Assembly: GCF_030159055.1 (NCBI RefSeq)
Contig: NZ_BQXQ01000005.1
Location: 1-64,000, forward strand
Reading direction: 5' to 3'
DNA from: Acidovorax sp. SUPP3334
GTDB taxonomy: Bacteria > Pseudomonadota > Gammaproteobacteria > Burkholderiales > Burkholderiaceae_C
DNA length: 64,000 nt
The notes beneath the pieces are model-generated. The model did no database searches, was not told the origin of the DNA, and worked only from the letters and a program-made list of their open reading frames with translations. The first letter of the stretch is position 1, and every line of letters starts with the position of its first letter. Positions 52,835 to 60,711 of this stretch are shown here, one piece after another. The translations under genes and the position numbers were made by a program.

Positions 52835-54241
52835 CTATAAAACCACATCGGCAGCCCGTGCCTCAGCGCCTGCCGGTGCTTGAGCCACTGCGTAACCACT
52901 CAAGCTGGTGGTGATCCGTTCGTGCAGGCGTCGTAGCGTTTTTTCGCTATTGCCGTCGGCCTGTGCGAGGACATTGAGCGTATGGGCCTTTACCAGCTTG
53001 TAGTCAGCGGGGGGCAGTACGCTCGCCAGCCAGGCGAATTGCACTTCAATGGCGCAATCATTGGCTTTTTGTGGCGGCATGCTCTGCTCACTCAACAGCG
53101 GGGCGGAGCCATGTGGGCCGGCGTTGGCAAGCCAAGACAGCAAAGGAGTGCCCGCAGCGCTTTTTTCCCAAAGGTCAAGCCACGGCTTTGGCAGATTCTC
53201 TGCTGGAGCCATGCTTTCATCGCCGAATGTCTCCAGAGCCGCCGCCGCATCGGCGATGGGCATGATCTTGAAAGCTGCCGGTGAGTAAGGTGCCAGCCCT
53301 TCGCCGAGGCTCGTGGTCCAGCCGTTGGAATTGAAGACGCTCAAGCGAACGTTGCCCCCTTCAATTCGGGTGGCGGAGATCGCCAGTGCATGCGCTTTCT
53401 CTCCTTTGCTTTGGCTAACATGCCAGAGTCGGTGTCCACCCTCCTCAAGTGACTGAAGTATTCGGTGAATTTGCTCAGCAGATTCCATGGCGTTTGACAT
53501 CGAATAACGGCGGTGAACGCCATCAGCGACTTCTTGCTCTAACGTCAAGAAGATCATGCAAGACCCTTGGTCGATGGCCTGCTTGGCATGCCGGACTGCT
53601 GCGGGATCTTCGCATTGAGATTCCATCGAGGAAAGCGCGGCACTGAGTATTAGCCCGAGTTCGAAACGGCTGTACATATCCGTCCCGTCCTCACTCACGC
53701 CGGAGGCCACGTTGGCCAAGGTTTCTAGCGCTTCTTGAGGGATGCCGGGCACGGTGTCCAGCAATTTGGGGCGTACTGAGGGTACGTCGCCCGCTTCAGT
53801 TTCTTCCGCCAGCACCACTTCAATGTCGCGCGGCTCACTTTCGTTCAATGCAATGTTTTGCATGTTTTGCATGTTTTGCATGTATTCCGTGAAGCTCTCC
53901 AAAGTCAAATTTTCGACATCGAGTGCAGGCCAAGTGGATTTCCGCTCACCCAACGGACCGCTTTTGGGTAAAGGGTGGAATACCAGGCCGGCAGATGGAC
54001 TGCCGCTCAAATGACCCTCACTGACCTCCCGATTTGGCCAGCGAAGCACCGCCATGCGGGGAGGCATGGTGTGCGGATGGCGACCGTCGAGGCTCGCTGA
54101 TCGGGACACAATGCCCGGAGTTCCCGTCCCACTGACGATCTTGCCCGCGCCGTGCTCCACTTCCTGCTGCAAATCGTTGGAATAACGATCGAGACGAGCC
54201 GGTGAACTGAATGACCTTTGTAGCGTTACTGGATCGGGCAT
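52835..54241 (-). CDS. candidate type III secreted effector (PIP-box controlled)
   Basis: A 468-residue protein with no family I recognise. The start is set by the promoter: the PIP box at 54324-54348 and its -10 element at 54288-54293 imply transcription from about 54280, so the ATG at 54241 is the first usable start; ATG 54292 would lie inside the -10 box. The first 50 residues have eight Ser, are Pro/Gly-rich and have one acidic residue in the first 12, as is usual for type III signals, and there is no Sec signal. Residues 121-129 are MQN three times. The middle (GTDMYSRFELGLILSAALSSME to VRLSVFNSNGWTTSLGEGL) looks like a folded alpha/beta domain. The gene is isolated after aroC, with lower GC than its neighbours. 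The molecular activity is unknown. Confidence 0.65.
   Translation of the reverse strand: MPDPVTLQRSFSSPARLDRYSNDLQQEVEHGAGKIVSGTGTPGIVSRSASLDGRHPHTMPPRMAVLRWPNREVSEGHLSGSPSAGLVFHPLPKSGPLGERKSTWPALDVENLTLESFTEYMQNMQNMQNIALNESEPRDIEVVLAEETEAGDVPSVRPKLLDTVPGIPQEALETLANVASGVSEDGTDMYSRFELGLILSAALSSMESQCEDPAAVRHAKQAIDQGSCMIFLTLEQEVADGVHRRYSMSNAMESAEQIHRILQSLEEGGHRLWHVSQSKGEKAHALAISATRIEGGNVRLSVFNSNGWTTSLGEGLAPYSPAAFKIMPIADAAAALETFGDESMAPAENLPKPWLDLWEKSAAGTPLLSWLANAGPHGSAPLLSEQSMPPQKANDCAIEVQFAWLASVLPPADYKLVKAHTLNVLAQADGNSEKTLRRLHERITTSLSGYAVAQAPAGAEARAADVVL
53853..53882 (-). repeat. 9-bp tandem repeat in effector candidate
   Basis: ATGTTTTGC occurs three times in a row with a fourth partial unit (plus strand), encoding M-Q-N repeats. 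Its multiples of three keep the frame, so copy number could vary between strains. Confidence 0.8.
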
Positions 54242-54287
54242 GGCAGGGAGTCTCTGAGGGGAGCCCGGATGGGTGAATCTTCTCCCC

Positions 54288-54293
54288 ACCATA
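54288..54293 (-). promoter_or_regulatory. -10 element of PIP-box promoter
   Basis: TATGGT on the minus strand fits YANNNT and lies exactly 30 bp downstream of the PIP box, inside the 30-32 bp window described for HrpX/HrpB-controlled promoters. Confidence 0.7.
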
Positions 54294-54323
54294 ATTTCAG
54301 TGCCTAAGGGCTGCAAAAAAAAG

Positions 54324-54348
54324 CCGAAGCTGAGCGCAACCGCGCGAA
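54324..54348 (-). promoter_or_regulatory. PIP box (HrpX/HrpB-type regulator site)
   Basis: On the minus strand, TTCGC-N15-TTCGG, a perfect match to TTCGB-N15-TTCGB, the plant-inducible-promoter box bound by AraC-type Hrp regulators in Xanthomonas, Ralstonia and Acidovorax. Confidence 0.8.
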
Positions 54349-54515
54349 AGCCGAGAGTTCCGCCGTCGTCAAACTGCGCCGATGTCAGGCTGCGAGCGAA
54401 TTTTCAGTTCGCGTGCTTTGGTTGGATTGCTGCATCACCCGTGGCCGGTTCTGGCGCTGTTCGGTGTACCGCCGTTCTGGTCCAGATAGGCGGCTGCAAG
54501 CCGGTACGGTAACTT

Positions 54516-56858
54516 TCAGCGCGCGGCGGATGCAGGCGGCGTCCCCGATGATGGCGCACCCGGTTCTTGTGGCGTTCCCGACGCGGGCGTGGCTCGTCCT
54601 GCGGTGGTCGGTTGGCCTACCTCGCGCACTGGCGCAGGGGCCACGCTATGCCACCACCATGCTGCGGCGGCCAGCACTGCCCCCATCGCCGCCAGGCCCG
54701 CCACCAGCCACCACACCGACTGGCGCGGCTCGGCGAACGGGTCGTCCAGCAGCCGCCTTGCGTTGGCCGGCACCTTCGCCGTCTGCGACAGCGATCCCCC
54801 CAGCCGCGTATTGATGCGCATGCGCCCGTTGATGGCCCAGCCGCTCGCGTCCAGGATCGGCCCCAGGCTGCGCTGGCGCAGCTTGAGCCACGCGATCAGC
54901 ATGCTCGGCCCCGAGATGGCGAGCACGATGCCGATGATGGCCAGCGGTATCCACACCCCCAGATCCACGAACTTGCCGAAGATGCCCACCAGCACTGCGC
55001 TGATGCTGCCCAGCGCCACGCCGATGGCGGCCACCGTGCCGACGTCCGTGCGGCGCATGGGATCGGCCACGGTGGAGGAGGGCGCGGCTGCGGCCGTGGC
55101 CGGCTTGAGCGGAGTGTTGGCCAGTTGCCCCGCCGTGGCGCCCAGGGATTTCTCGACCCGCGCGTCGCTGGCCGAGGCCCGCTTGGCCACCTGCTCTTCG
55201 ATCATGCGCAGAAACTTCTTGTAGGGCGAGAAGAACGCCTGCCCGATGCTGGTGGGGTTTTCGATCAGCTTGGTGATGGTGGCATCCCAGTCGTGGCCCT
55301 GGCGGTCGTAGAAGACGCCGTTGCGCCCTACGAACAGAAAGTCCACATCGCCCGCAGTGAACGCGGCCACGATGCTCATCTTCTGACCCTTTCGCGTGCA
55401 GTCGCAGTAGGCCAGATAGGTCTTGGCCAGCCCAGCGAGCTTGGCGTGCTTGCCCGCATCGGCCACCTGGACCGTCAAATCGCAGCTGCGCGCATCCAGG
55501 TACAGCGTGCCCGCCTGGAAGATCGCGCCGTCGCGCTGGTAGAACGCCGAAAACGACACGAAGTTGTTCAGCAGCACGAGCAGGTCGCGCCGAAGGCGCA
55601 GCAGCTTTTCCAGGTCTGCCGTCTGCGTGTTGTGGGCCTTTTCGGCTTCGTCCTGGTCGATCAGGGCCATCACCCGTTCTCGAACGCCGCTTTCGTGCCA
55701 CTGGCGGATGGCGTCGGTCTTCAATGCGCCCAGCTTCGTGGCCGGTTTGTCGGCCAGCCATTTCTGGCACGGAGCCAGAGCCTTTTGTATTTGCTGCCAT
55801 TCCTCTTCGGACAGTGCCCCGGCTGCTTGGCCGAGCAGCGGCTCGGCGGCCTTTTCCCGAAACGCCTGCAACGCTTCGGCCCACGCGGGATTCACGCCGT
55901 GCGCCAGCGGCAGGGTGCCACGGGCCGTGATCGGTGCCAGGGGCAGGGCGGCTACGGCGGGGGAATCCGCATCCAGGTCGGTGCCCGACATGGCGGCGTA
56001 TTCCTCGGGCGTGGGGTTGAGCGCTGCCGCCGCCCGCGGGTCATACGCTGCCAGCCGGCATCGCGCGAAGAAATCGTCGATCTTGTGGCGCACGGCGTTC
56101 AGCGCCTGCGTGGCAGCGAGCGTGCGGTCGCCCAGCGCCATGCCGGCGGTGCCGTCGCTGGCCTGCGCTGCCCAGGCGTGCAGCTTGGCCACCTCTCCGA
56201 AAAAAGCCTCGGCATGGGTGCGGTCCACCCCCTGCAAGGGCGGCGGTGTGACGCTCTTCACGGCCTTCTGCTCGATCGGCACGCTGCCATGGGTGGCAAG
56301 GATCTGTCGGATCGCCTCTGCGGCTTCCTCGTCGTCCTCGGCCGTGTCCGGGGTGATCGCACCATCTCCGTTGAACCGCATGGCGCTCAGCTGCTCGCTG
56401 CGCTCCAGCACCTGGGCGAGCGTGATGCGGGTGTCGTCCGGCTGCCCGGCGAACGCCAGGATGCGCCTGGCCTGGGCAGCCAGCGCCATACCGTCCTCGG
56501 TGGCGCCATCGATCGCCTCGAGATCCAGTGCGTCGTCGGACTGGGCAAGGGTGTCCGGATCGCGCAGCCGTGCACAGGCCCAGGCGCAGGCGGCCAGCAA
56601 CTCGGGCGGGCGGATGCGTCCGTCCTTGTCCGTATCGATGAGGTCCAGCGTCCGCGGGTCGAACTCGATGCCGCGCGTCGGGCAGGCGAGGGCCACCCAG
56701 AGTTTCTGGTCCAGCTCGGCCAGATGGGCGATGTCGGCGCCGGTGCGAATGGTGACCTGGTCCACACCGCCCGCCCGAAAGAACTGCCAGGTGTGCCGGG
56801 TGTGCGAAGGTGTGCTGGCTTGGGGAGAAAGCGGGTTGTGCGTCGGCTGGGAATCCAT
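54516..56858 (-). CDS. large EF-hand membrane protein
   Basis: A 780-residue protein of unknown function. Near the N-terminus is a canonical EF-hand loop DTDKDGRIRPPE (residues 75-86), with all Ca ligand positions occupied, and a second partial loop FNGDGAITPD about 90 residues on. A long helical soluble region follows, including a DQDEAEKAHNTQTADLEKLLRLRRDLLVLL coiled stretch (in parts). The last quarter has two to three hydrophobic helices (VAAIGVALGSISAVLVGIFG, IPLAIIGIVLAISGPSMLIAW, WWLVAGLAAMGAVLAAAAWWW) and a Pro/Ala-rich tail. It is probably an inner-membrane Ca-responsive protein. ATG 56858. Confidence 0.7.
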   Translation of the reverse strand: MDSQPTHNPLSPQASTPSHTRHTWQFFRAGGVDQVTIRTGADIAHLAELDQKLWVALACPTRGIEFDPRTLDLIDTDKDGRIRPPELLAACAWACARLRDPDTLAQSDDALDLEAIDGATEDGMALAAQARRILAFAGQPDDTRITLAQVLERSEQLSAMRFNGDGAITPDTAEDDEEAAEAIRQILATHGSVPIEQKAVKSVTPPPLQGVDRTHAEAFFGEVAKLHAWAAQASDGTAGMALGDRTLAATQALNAVRHKIDDFFARCRLAAYDPRAAAALNPTPEEYAAMSGTDLDADSPAVAALPLAPITARGTLPLAHGVNPAWAEALQAFREKAAEPLLGQAAGALSEEEWQQIQKALAPCQKWLADKPATKLGALKTDAIRQWHESGVRERVMALIDQDEAEKAHNTQTADLEKLLRLRRDLLVLLNNFVSFSAFYQRDGAIFQAGTLYLDARSCDLTVQVADAGKHAKLAGLAKTYLAYCDCTRKGQKMSIVAAFTAGDVDFLFVGRNGVFYDRQGHDWDATITKLIENPTSIGQAFFSPYKKFLRMIEEQVAKRASASDARVEKSLGATAGQLANTPLKPATAAAAPSSTVADPMRRTDVGTVAAIGVALGSISAVLVGIFGKFVDLGVWIPLAIIGIVLAISGPSMLIAWLKLRQRSLGPILDASGWAINGRMRINTRLGGSLSQTAKVPANARRLLDDPFAEPRQSVWWLVAGLAAMGAVLAAAAWWWHSVAPAPVREVGQPTTAGRATPASGTPQEPGAPSSGTPPASAAR

Positions 56859-57005
56859 GGGACGAAAACGATGCGCGCGTGCGCAGGCGGGCGTGGTGGC
56901 GAGGACACCGGGCGCGAAAGCGGTCCCGGCAGGCGGACCGGGCCAGTTTAGAACGCGAGGGCGAAAATGCCGCAGCCTGCCCTGTCAGACAGTGCCGCGT
57001 TTTAA

Positions 57006-57060
57006 GATGCTATGAATTGAATAGCTGCTTGCGCTTTTCCATCAAGCGCTGGAGGCCTGA
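57006..57060 (-). repeat. ATAGC-cored repeat, copy 8 (after nrdR)
   Basis: On the minus strand, CAGGCCTCCAGCGC leads to GCTATTCAATTCATAGC. An additional AAATAGCTTTT just before it contains the nrdR stop codon. Confidence 0.8.
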
Positions 57061-57072
57061 AAGGCTTAAAAG

Positions 57073-57522
57073 CTATTTGCGCACTTCGTCCACGAGCGCG
57101 CGAAAGTCGTCGATGTCTTCGAAGCTGCGGTACACGCTGGCAAAGCGGATGTAAGCCACCTTGTCGAGCTTCTTCAGTTCGCGCATGACCCATTCGCCGA
57201 TGTGGCCGGACAGCACTTCACGCTGCCCCAGGTTGAGCAGCTTTTCCTCGATGCGCTCGATGGCGCTGTCGATCTGTACCGTGCTGACCGGGCGTTTGCG
57301 CAGTGCCAGATTGAACGAGGCGAGCAGCTTGGCCCGCTCGTATTCGATGCGCCTGCCGTCTTTCTTGACGATGGCCGGGAAGTTCACCTCCGGGCGCTCG
57401 TACGTGGTGAAGCGCTTGTCGCAAGCACCGCACTGGCGGCGCCGGCGCACGAAGTCTCCGTCTTCGGCCACCCGCGTTTCGACCACCTGCGTCTCGGGGT
57501 GGCTGCAGAACGGGCACTTCAT
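57073..57522 (-). CDS. nrdR: transcriptional repressor NrdR
   Basis: A 149-residue repressor of ribonucleotide reductase genes. An N-terminal zinc ribbon ([13 protein letters not shown] ... [13 protein letters not shown]) binds NrdR boxes, and the following ATP-cone ([20 protein letters not shown]) senses ATP/dATP. ATG 57522 has AAAGGAG seven bases upstream and is preferred over an upstream start. It lies 105 bp downstream of glyA on the same strand, the usual glyA-nrdR pairing in betaproteobacteria. Confidence 0.95.
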   Translation of the reverse strand: MKCPFCSHPETQVVETRVAEDGDFVRRRRQCGACDKRFTTYERPEVNFPAIVKKDGRRIEYERAKLLASFNLALRKRPVSTVQIDSAIERIEEKLLNLGQREVLSGHIGEWVMRELKKLDKVAYIRFASVYRSFEDIDDFRALVDEVRK

Positions 57523-57627
57523 CGAGTGCTCCTTTCCGGCAGGCAACAGAAGCCCGGCACCCGTGGCCGCCCACCCCAGCGCTGGCGGTAGCGGGCGGTG
57601 CCGAGCGGAAAGCCGGGCATGCGGGGA

Positions 57628-58872
57628 TCAGCCGTAGACCGGAAAGCGCGAGGTCAGTGCGTGCACCTTGGCCCGCACGGCGGCCAGATTGGCCTCGTCG
57701 CGCGGGTTGTCGAGCACGTCGGCCAGCAGGTTGGCCGTGATGCGTGTTTCCTCTTCCTTGAAGCCCCGCGTCGTGATGGCCGGCGTGCCCACGCGGATGC
57801 CGCTGGTCACCATCGGCTTTTCAGGATCGTTGGGAATCGAGTTCTTGTTGATGGTGATGTGCGCGCTGCCCAGGGCAGCTTCGGCTTCCTTGCCGGTAAT
57901 GCCCTTGGCGCGCAGGTCCACCAGCATCACGTGGCTTTCGGTGCGGCCGCTCACGATGCGCAGGCCGCGGGCGATCAGCGTTTCGGCGAACACGATGGCG
58001 TTCTTGGCGACCTGTTCCTGGTAGGTCTTGAAGCCTGGCTCCAGCGCTTCCTTGAAGGCCACGGCCTTGGCCGCGATCACGTGTTCCAGCGGGCCGCCTT
58101 GCAGGCCGGGGAAGATGGCGCTGTTGATCGCCTTCTCGTGCTCGGCCTTCATCAAAATGATGCCGCCGCGCGGGCCGCGCAGGCTCTTGTGCGTTGTGGA
58201 GGTGACCACATCGGCATGCGGAACGGGATTGGGGTACTGGCCTGCCACGACCAGCCCGGCGTAGTGGGCGATGTCCACCCAGAAGATGGCTCCGATTTCC
58301 TTGGCGATCTTGGCGAAGCGCTCGAAGTCGATGCGCAGGGAATAGGCCGATGCACCGGCGATGATCAGCTTGGGCCGGTGTTCGCGGGCCTTGGCTTCCA
58401 GCGCGTCGTAATCGATCTCTTCCTTTTCGTTGAGGCCGTACGAAACGATGTTGAACCACTTGCCGCTCATGTTGAGCGGCATTCCGTGCGTGAGGTGGCC
58501 GCCTTCGGCAAGGCTCATGCCGAGAATCGTGTCGCCAGGCTTGAGGAAGGCCAGCAGCACGGCTTGGTTGGCCTGCGAACCCGAGTTGGGCTGCACGTTG
58601 GCGGCATCGGCGCCGAAGAGTTTCTTGACGCGGTCGATGGCCAGTTGCTCGACCACGTCCACGTTCTCGCAGCCGCCGTAGTAGCGCTTGCCTGGATAGC
58701 CTTCTGCGTACTTGTTGGTGAGCTGCGAGCCCTGGGCGGCCATGACGGCGGGGGACGCGTAGTTTTCGCTCGCGATCAGCTCGATGTGCTGTTCCTGGCG
58801 AACGTTTTCGGCCTGAATGGCGGCCCAGATTTCCGGGTCGGCCTGGCTGACGAGAATATTGCGTTGGTACAT
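57628..58872 (-). CDS. glyA: serine hydroxymethyltransferase
   Basis: A 414-residue PLP enzyme that interconverts serine and glycine and charges tetrahydrofolate with a one-carbon unit. [15 protein letters not shown] is the family start, and the PLP Lys is in [14 protein letters not shown]. Length is normal. ATG 58872 gives [16 protein letters not shown]-type riboswitch lies in the leader, tying expression to the 10-formyl-THF supply. nrdR follows. Confidence 0.95.
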   Translation of the reverse strand: MYQRNILVSQADPEIWAAIQAENVRQEQHIELIASENYASPAVMAAQGSQLTNKYAEGYPGKRYYGGCENVDVVEQLAIDRVKKLFGADAANVQPNSGSQANQAVLLAFLKPGDTILGMSLAEGGHLTHGMPLNMSGKWFNIVSYGLNEKEEIDYDALEAKAREHRPKLIIAGASAYSLRIDFERFAKIAKEIGAIFWVDIAHYAGLVVAGQYPNPVPHADVVTSTTHKSLRGPRGGIILMKAEHEKAINSAIFPGLQGGPLEHVIAAKAVAFKEALEPGFKTYQEQVAKNAIVFAETLIARGLRIVSGRTESHVMLVDLRAKGITGKEAEAALGSAHITINKNSIPNDPEKPMVTSGIRVGTPAITTRGFKEEETRITANLLADVLDNPRDEANLAAVRAKVHALTSRFPVYG

Positions 58873-58894
58873 GTTTGGCAGTCCTATGAACTTG

Positions 58895-59035
58895 TGTCCC
58901 TTGAAACAAGGGCTGCCCAGGCGAACGGCGGAACGCATCGGACCTTGCAGCCCGTGCGGCACGCTCCCCAGTGGTTCACAGGGGGTAAAACCCCTGCCGG
59001 TTTCCACGTCAGCGGCGGAGTCGTTGGACTACCGC
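58895..59035 (-). promoter_or_regulatory. ZTP/ZMP (pfl) riboswitch in glyA leader
   Basis: On the minus strand: ACTCCGCCGCTGACGTGG, then AACCACTGGGGAGCGTGCCG, then about 35 nt later CCGCCGTTCGCCTGGGCAG. The GGGGAGCG and CCGCC...GCCTGGGCA blocks are the conserved halves of the pfl/ZTP aptamer pseudoknot. A CCCTTG-TTT-CAAGGG hairpin (58898-58912) follows and may be the expression platform. glyA is a known target gene of this class. Confidence 0.75.
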
Positions 59036-59129
59036 GCCTATCGCCAGTTGCGTACCCCGCGAGTGTAGCTGACCGAGCCGGGCGCTTGGGCACCCCTTTG
59101 CGAATCGATGCCGTCGCGGCATCGATTCA

Positions 59130-59999
59130 TCAAAGGGCGGAAAGGAGCGCCAACTTGTCGGCGCTGTCCTTGGGGGTTTCTGCTTCCGCAGCCGCCTTGG
59201 CGGGAACGGTCTGGGCGGGCTGGGCAGGCCCTTGGGTCGAGAGCATGGGAGGCGCCGCAGGCACAGGCGGCTGCAGCGGCACCGACCGGCCACTGGCCAC
59301 CTGGCGCAGGCGGAAGTGCTCGGCCAGCACCTTGGCCGCATATCCGCCGTCGTCGGGCAGATTGGCAGCGCCGACGTAATAGCGCAGGCCTCCTTCGAGC
59401 GAGCCTGCACGGGCAATGCATTCCTGCAGGACCTTCACACCCACCCGCAGATTGCTCACCGGGTCGAACGCCGCGAAGTGGCCACCGAAGTTCTGGTACT
59501 TGTCGGTGTGGATGTTCGTCATGACCTGCATCAGGCCCTGGGCGCCCACCGCGCTTTGCGCGAAGGGGTTGAAGCTCGATTCCACTGCCATGATCGAGAG
59601 GATGAGAGTCGGATCCAGCTTGGTCTTGCCGCCGATTTCATAAGCCTCGGCCACCAGCACCGCCAGGGGTTCCGGCGCCACGCGGTATTTTTTGCTGAGC
59701 CAGTAAGTGACGGCAGCCTGCTCCTTGGGCAACTCTTTCGGATTGCTCGCGGTGGCGCGCTCGCTGGCCTCGGGCTCGATCGGCGTGCCGATCATGGCCA
59801 CCTTGCGGGACTGCAGCCAGCCCATCAGCTTTTCTTCTCCGGTCTGGCGCAGATCGGGGCGTGCCGTCAGGGTGATGACGGCAAAGGCAACTGCCAAGCC
59901 AACGAGGGCAAAGCTGCTGTGGGTGATTTCAAGAAAACCGTCGATCACATCGGATGCGAACGTTCGCACTCCGGCAACCACTTTTCCTGACGCTGTCAT
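59130..59999 (-). CDS. lytic transglycosylase (SLT domain)
   Basis: A 289-residue protein with an N-terminal transmembrane helix (SSFALVGLAVAFAVITL) and a lysozyme-like SLT domain. The catalytic Glu is in ILSIMAVESSFNPFAQS, followed by VGAQGLMQVM, the G-L-M-Q motif, and LRYYVGAANLPDDGGYAAKVL. It cleaves peptidoglycan glycan strands with anhydro product, in the periplasm and anchored to the inner membrane. The tail is a Pro/Ala linker. ATG 59999 with AAAGGA eight bases upstream. It lies upstream of the glyA leader on the same strand. Confidence 0.88.
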   Translation of the reverse strand: MTASGKVVAGVRTFASDVIDGFLEITHSSFALVGLAVAFAVITLTARPDLRQTGEEKLMGWLQSRKVAMIGTPIEPEASERATASNPKELPKEQAAVTYWLSKKYRVAPEPLAVLVAEAYEIGGKTKLDPTLILSIMAVESSFNPFAQSAVGAQGLMQVMTNIHTDKYQNFGGHFAAFDPVSNLRVGVKVLQECIARAGSLEGGLRYYVGAANLPDDGGYAAKVLAEHFRLRQVASGRSVPLQPPVPAAPPMLSTQGPAQPAQTVPAKAAAEAETPKDSADKLALLSAL

Positions 60000-60222
60000 A
60001 TAGCTTTTCCTTTCTGAGTCGAGGCCTGAGCAAGGTGGCCCACTAGGGGCCAGGCCGTGCCAGGCATCTCGCCTGGATTGGTACGCCATCAAGTCCGAAA
60101 AGTCCGCCATGGGGCGGGCAATGTGCGAACTGACTTAGCCGGTATCGGCAGCGAATGGAAGATCGTCAGCCCTGTTTTTAGGGCTCGCGGATTCTAGGAG
60201 GGCTCTTAATGCATAGTCAATA

Positions 60223-60242
60223 CTAACAAATCGATTTGTTAG
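60223..60242. promoter_or_regulatory. perfect 20-bp palindrome, putative operator
   Basis: TAACAAATCGATTTGTTA with one further pairing base on each side. Long perfect AT-rich palindromes of this size commonly bind dimeric repressors (MarR, TetR or LysR type). It lies about 220 bp upstream of the transglycosylase start. Confidence 0.5.
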
Positions 60243-60593
60243 ATCAATTGAATCTAAAAAAGCTGGTAGGAAACACAGATTTCCGGTTCTTTTTGGGAAG
60301 GGTGCTCAGCGATGGTTACCTTTGTGGCCGCACAAAGCTCAAGAAGGCAATCGCACTCGGCTGACCGATTGAAAATTCAGTTTGTGGCGCCCCGCGAACT
60401 TGGCTACATTGGGCTTGCCTGAGTGATTAAGGCATCGCCGGACGAAGTGAATCCGCCCTTCAAACGCATGCAGTGCGATGAAGGTGAAAGGCCCAGCTTC
60501 CAAGGCAGACCCCGGAGGCAATACCTTGTCTCCTGCCCCGTGGACGTTCAACTCCATGGTGCAAACGATGGCAAAGACCGTTGCGTCAGCCGT

Positions 60594-60637
60594 CAAGCCC
60601 GGTGCGGATCGACAGATCCCGCCGGGCTTTCTTTTTG
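60594..60637 (+). terminator. Rho-independent terminator of unknown transcript
   Basis: AAGCCCGG ... CCGGGCTT with a loop of about 20 nt containing a nested GGATC-GACA-GATCC stem, followed by TCTTTTT. No coding gene precedes it on the plus strand. Confidence 0.8.
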
Positions 60638-60711
60638 CGTCCGGTTACATGTCGAGCCCATCGATTTCTGCTGGAATCGGTGATCTTCGCAATCAGAACC
60701 GGATTCCTCAC

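Larger units (their letters stand above)
60000..60711. other. long intergenic region with palindrome and terminator
   Basis: 712 bp without a supported protein gene. It holds a 20-bp palindrome (60223-60242) and a strong plus-strand terminator (60594-60637). 60300-60590 has no convincing frame but ends at the terminator, so an RNA gene on the plus strand is possible. An 85-codon minus-strand frame there lacks a ribosome binding site. Confidence 0.5.

Noticed and set aside
53853-53882. Start of a CRISPR array
   Set aside because: Only a 9-bp direct repeat without spacers, in frame in a coding sequence.
60339-60596. 85-codon minus-strand gene
   Set aside because: No ribosome binding site, no domain, and it runs against a plus-strand terminator.
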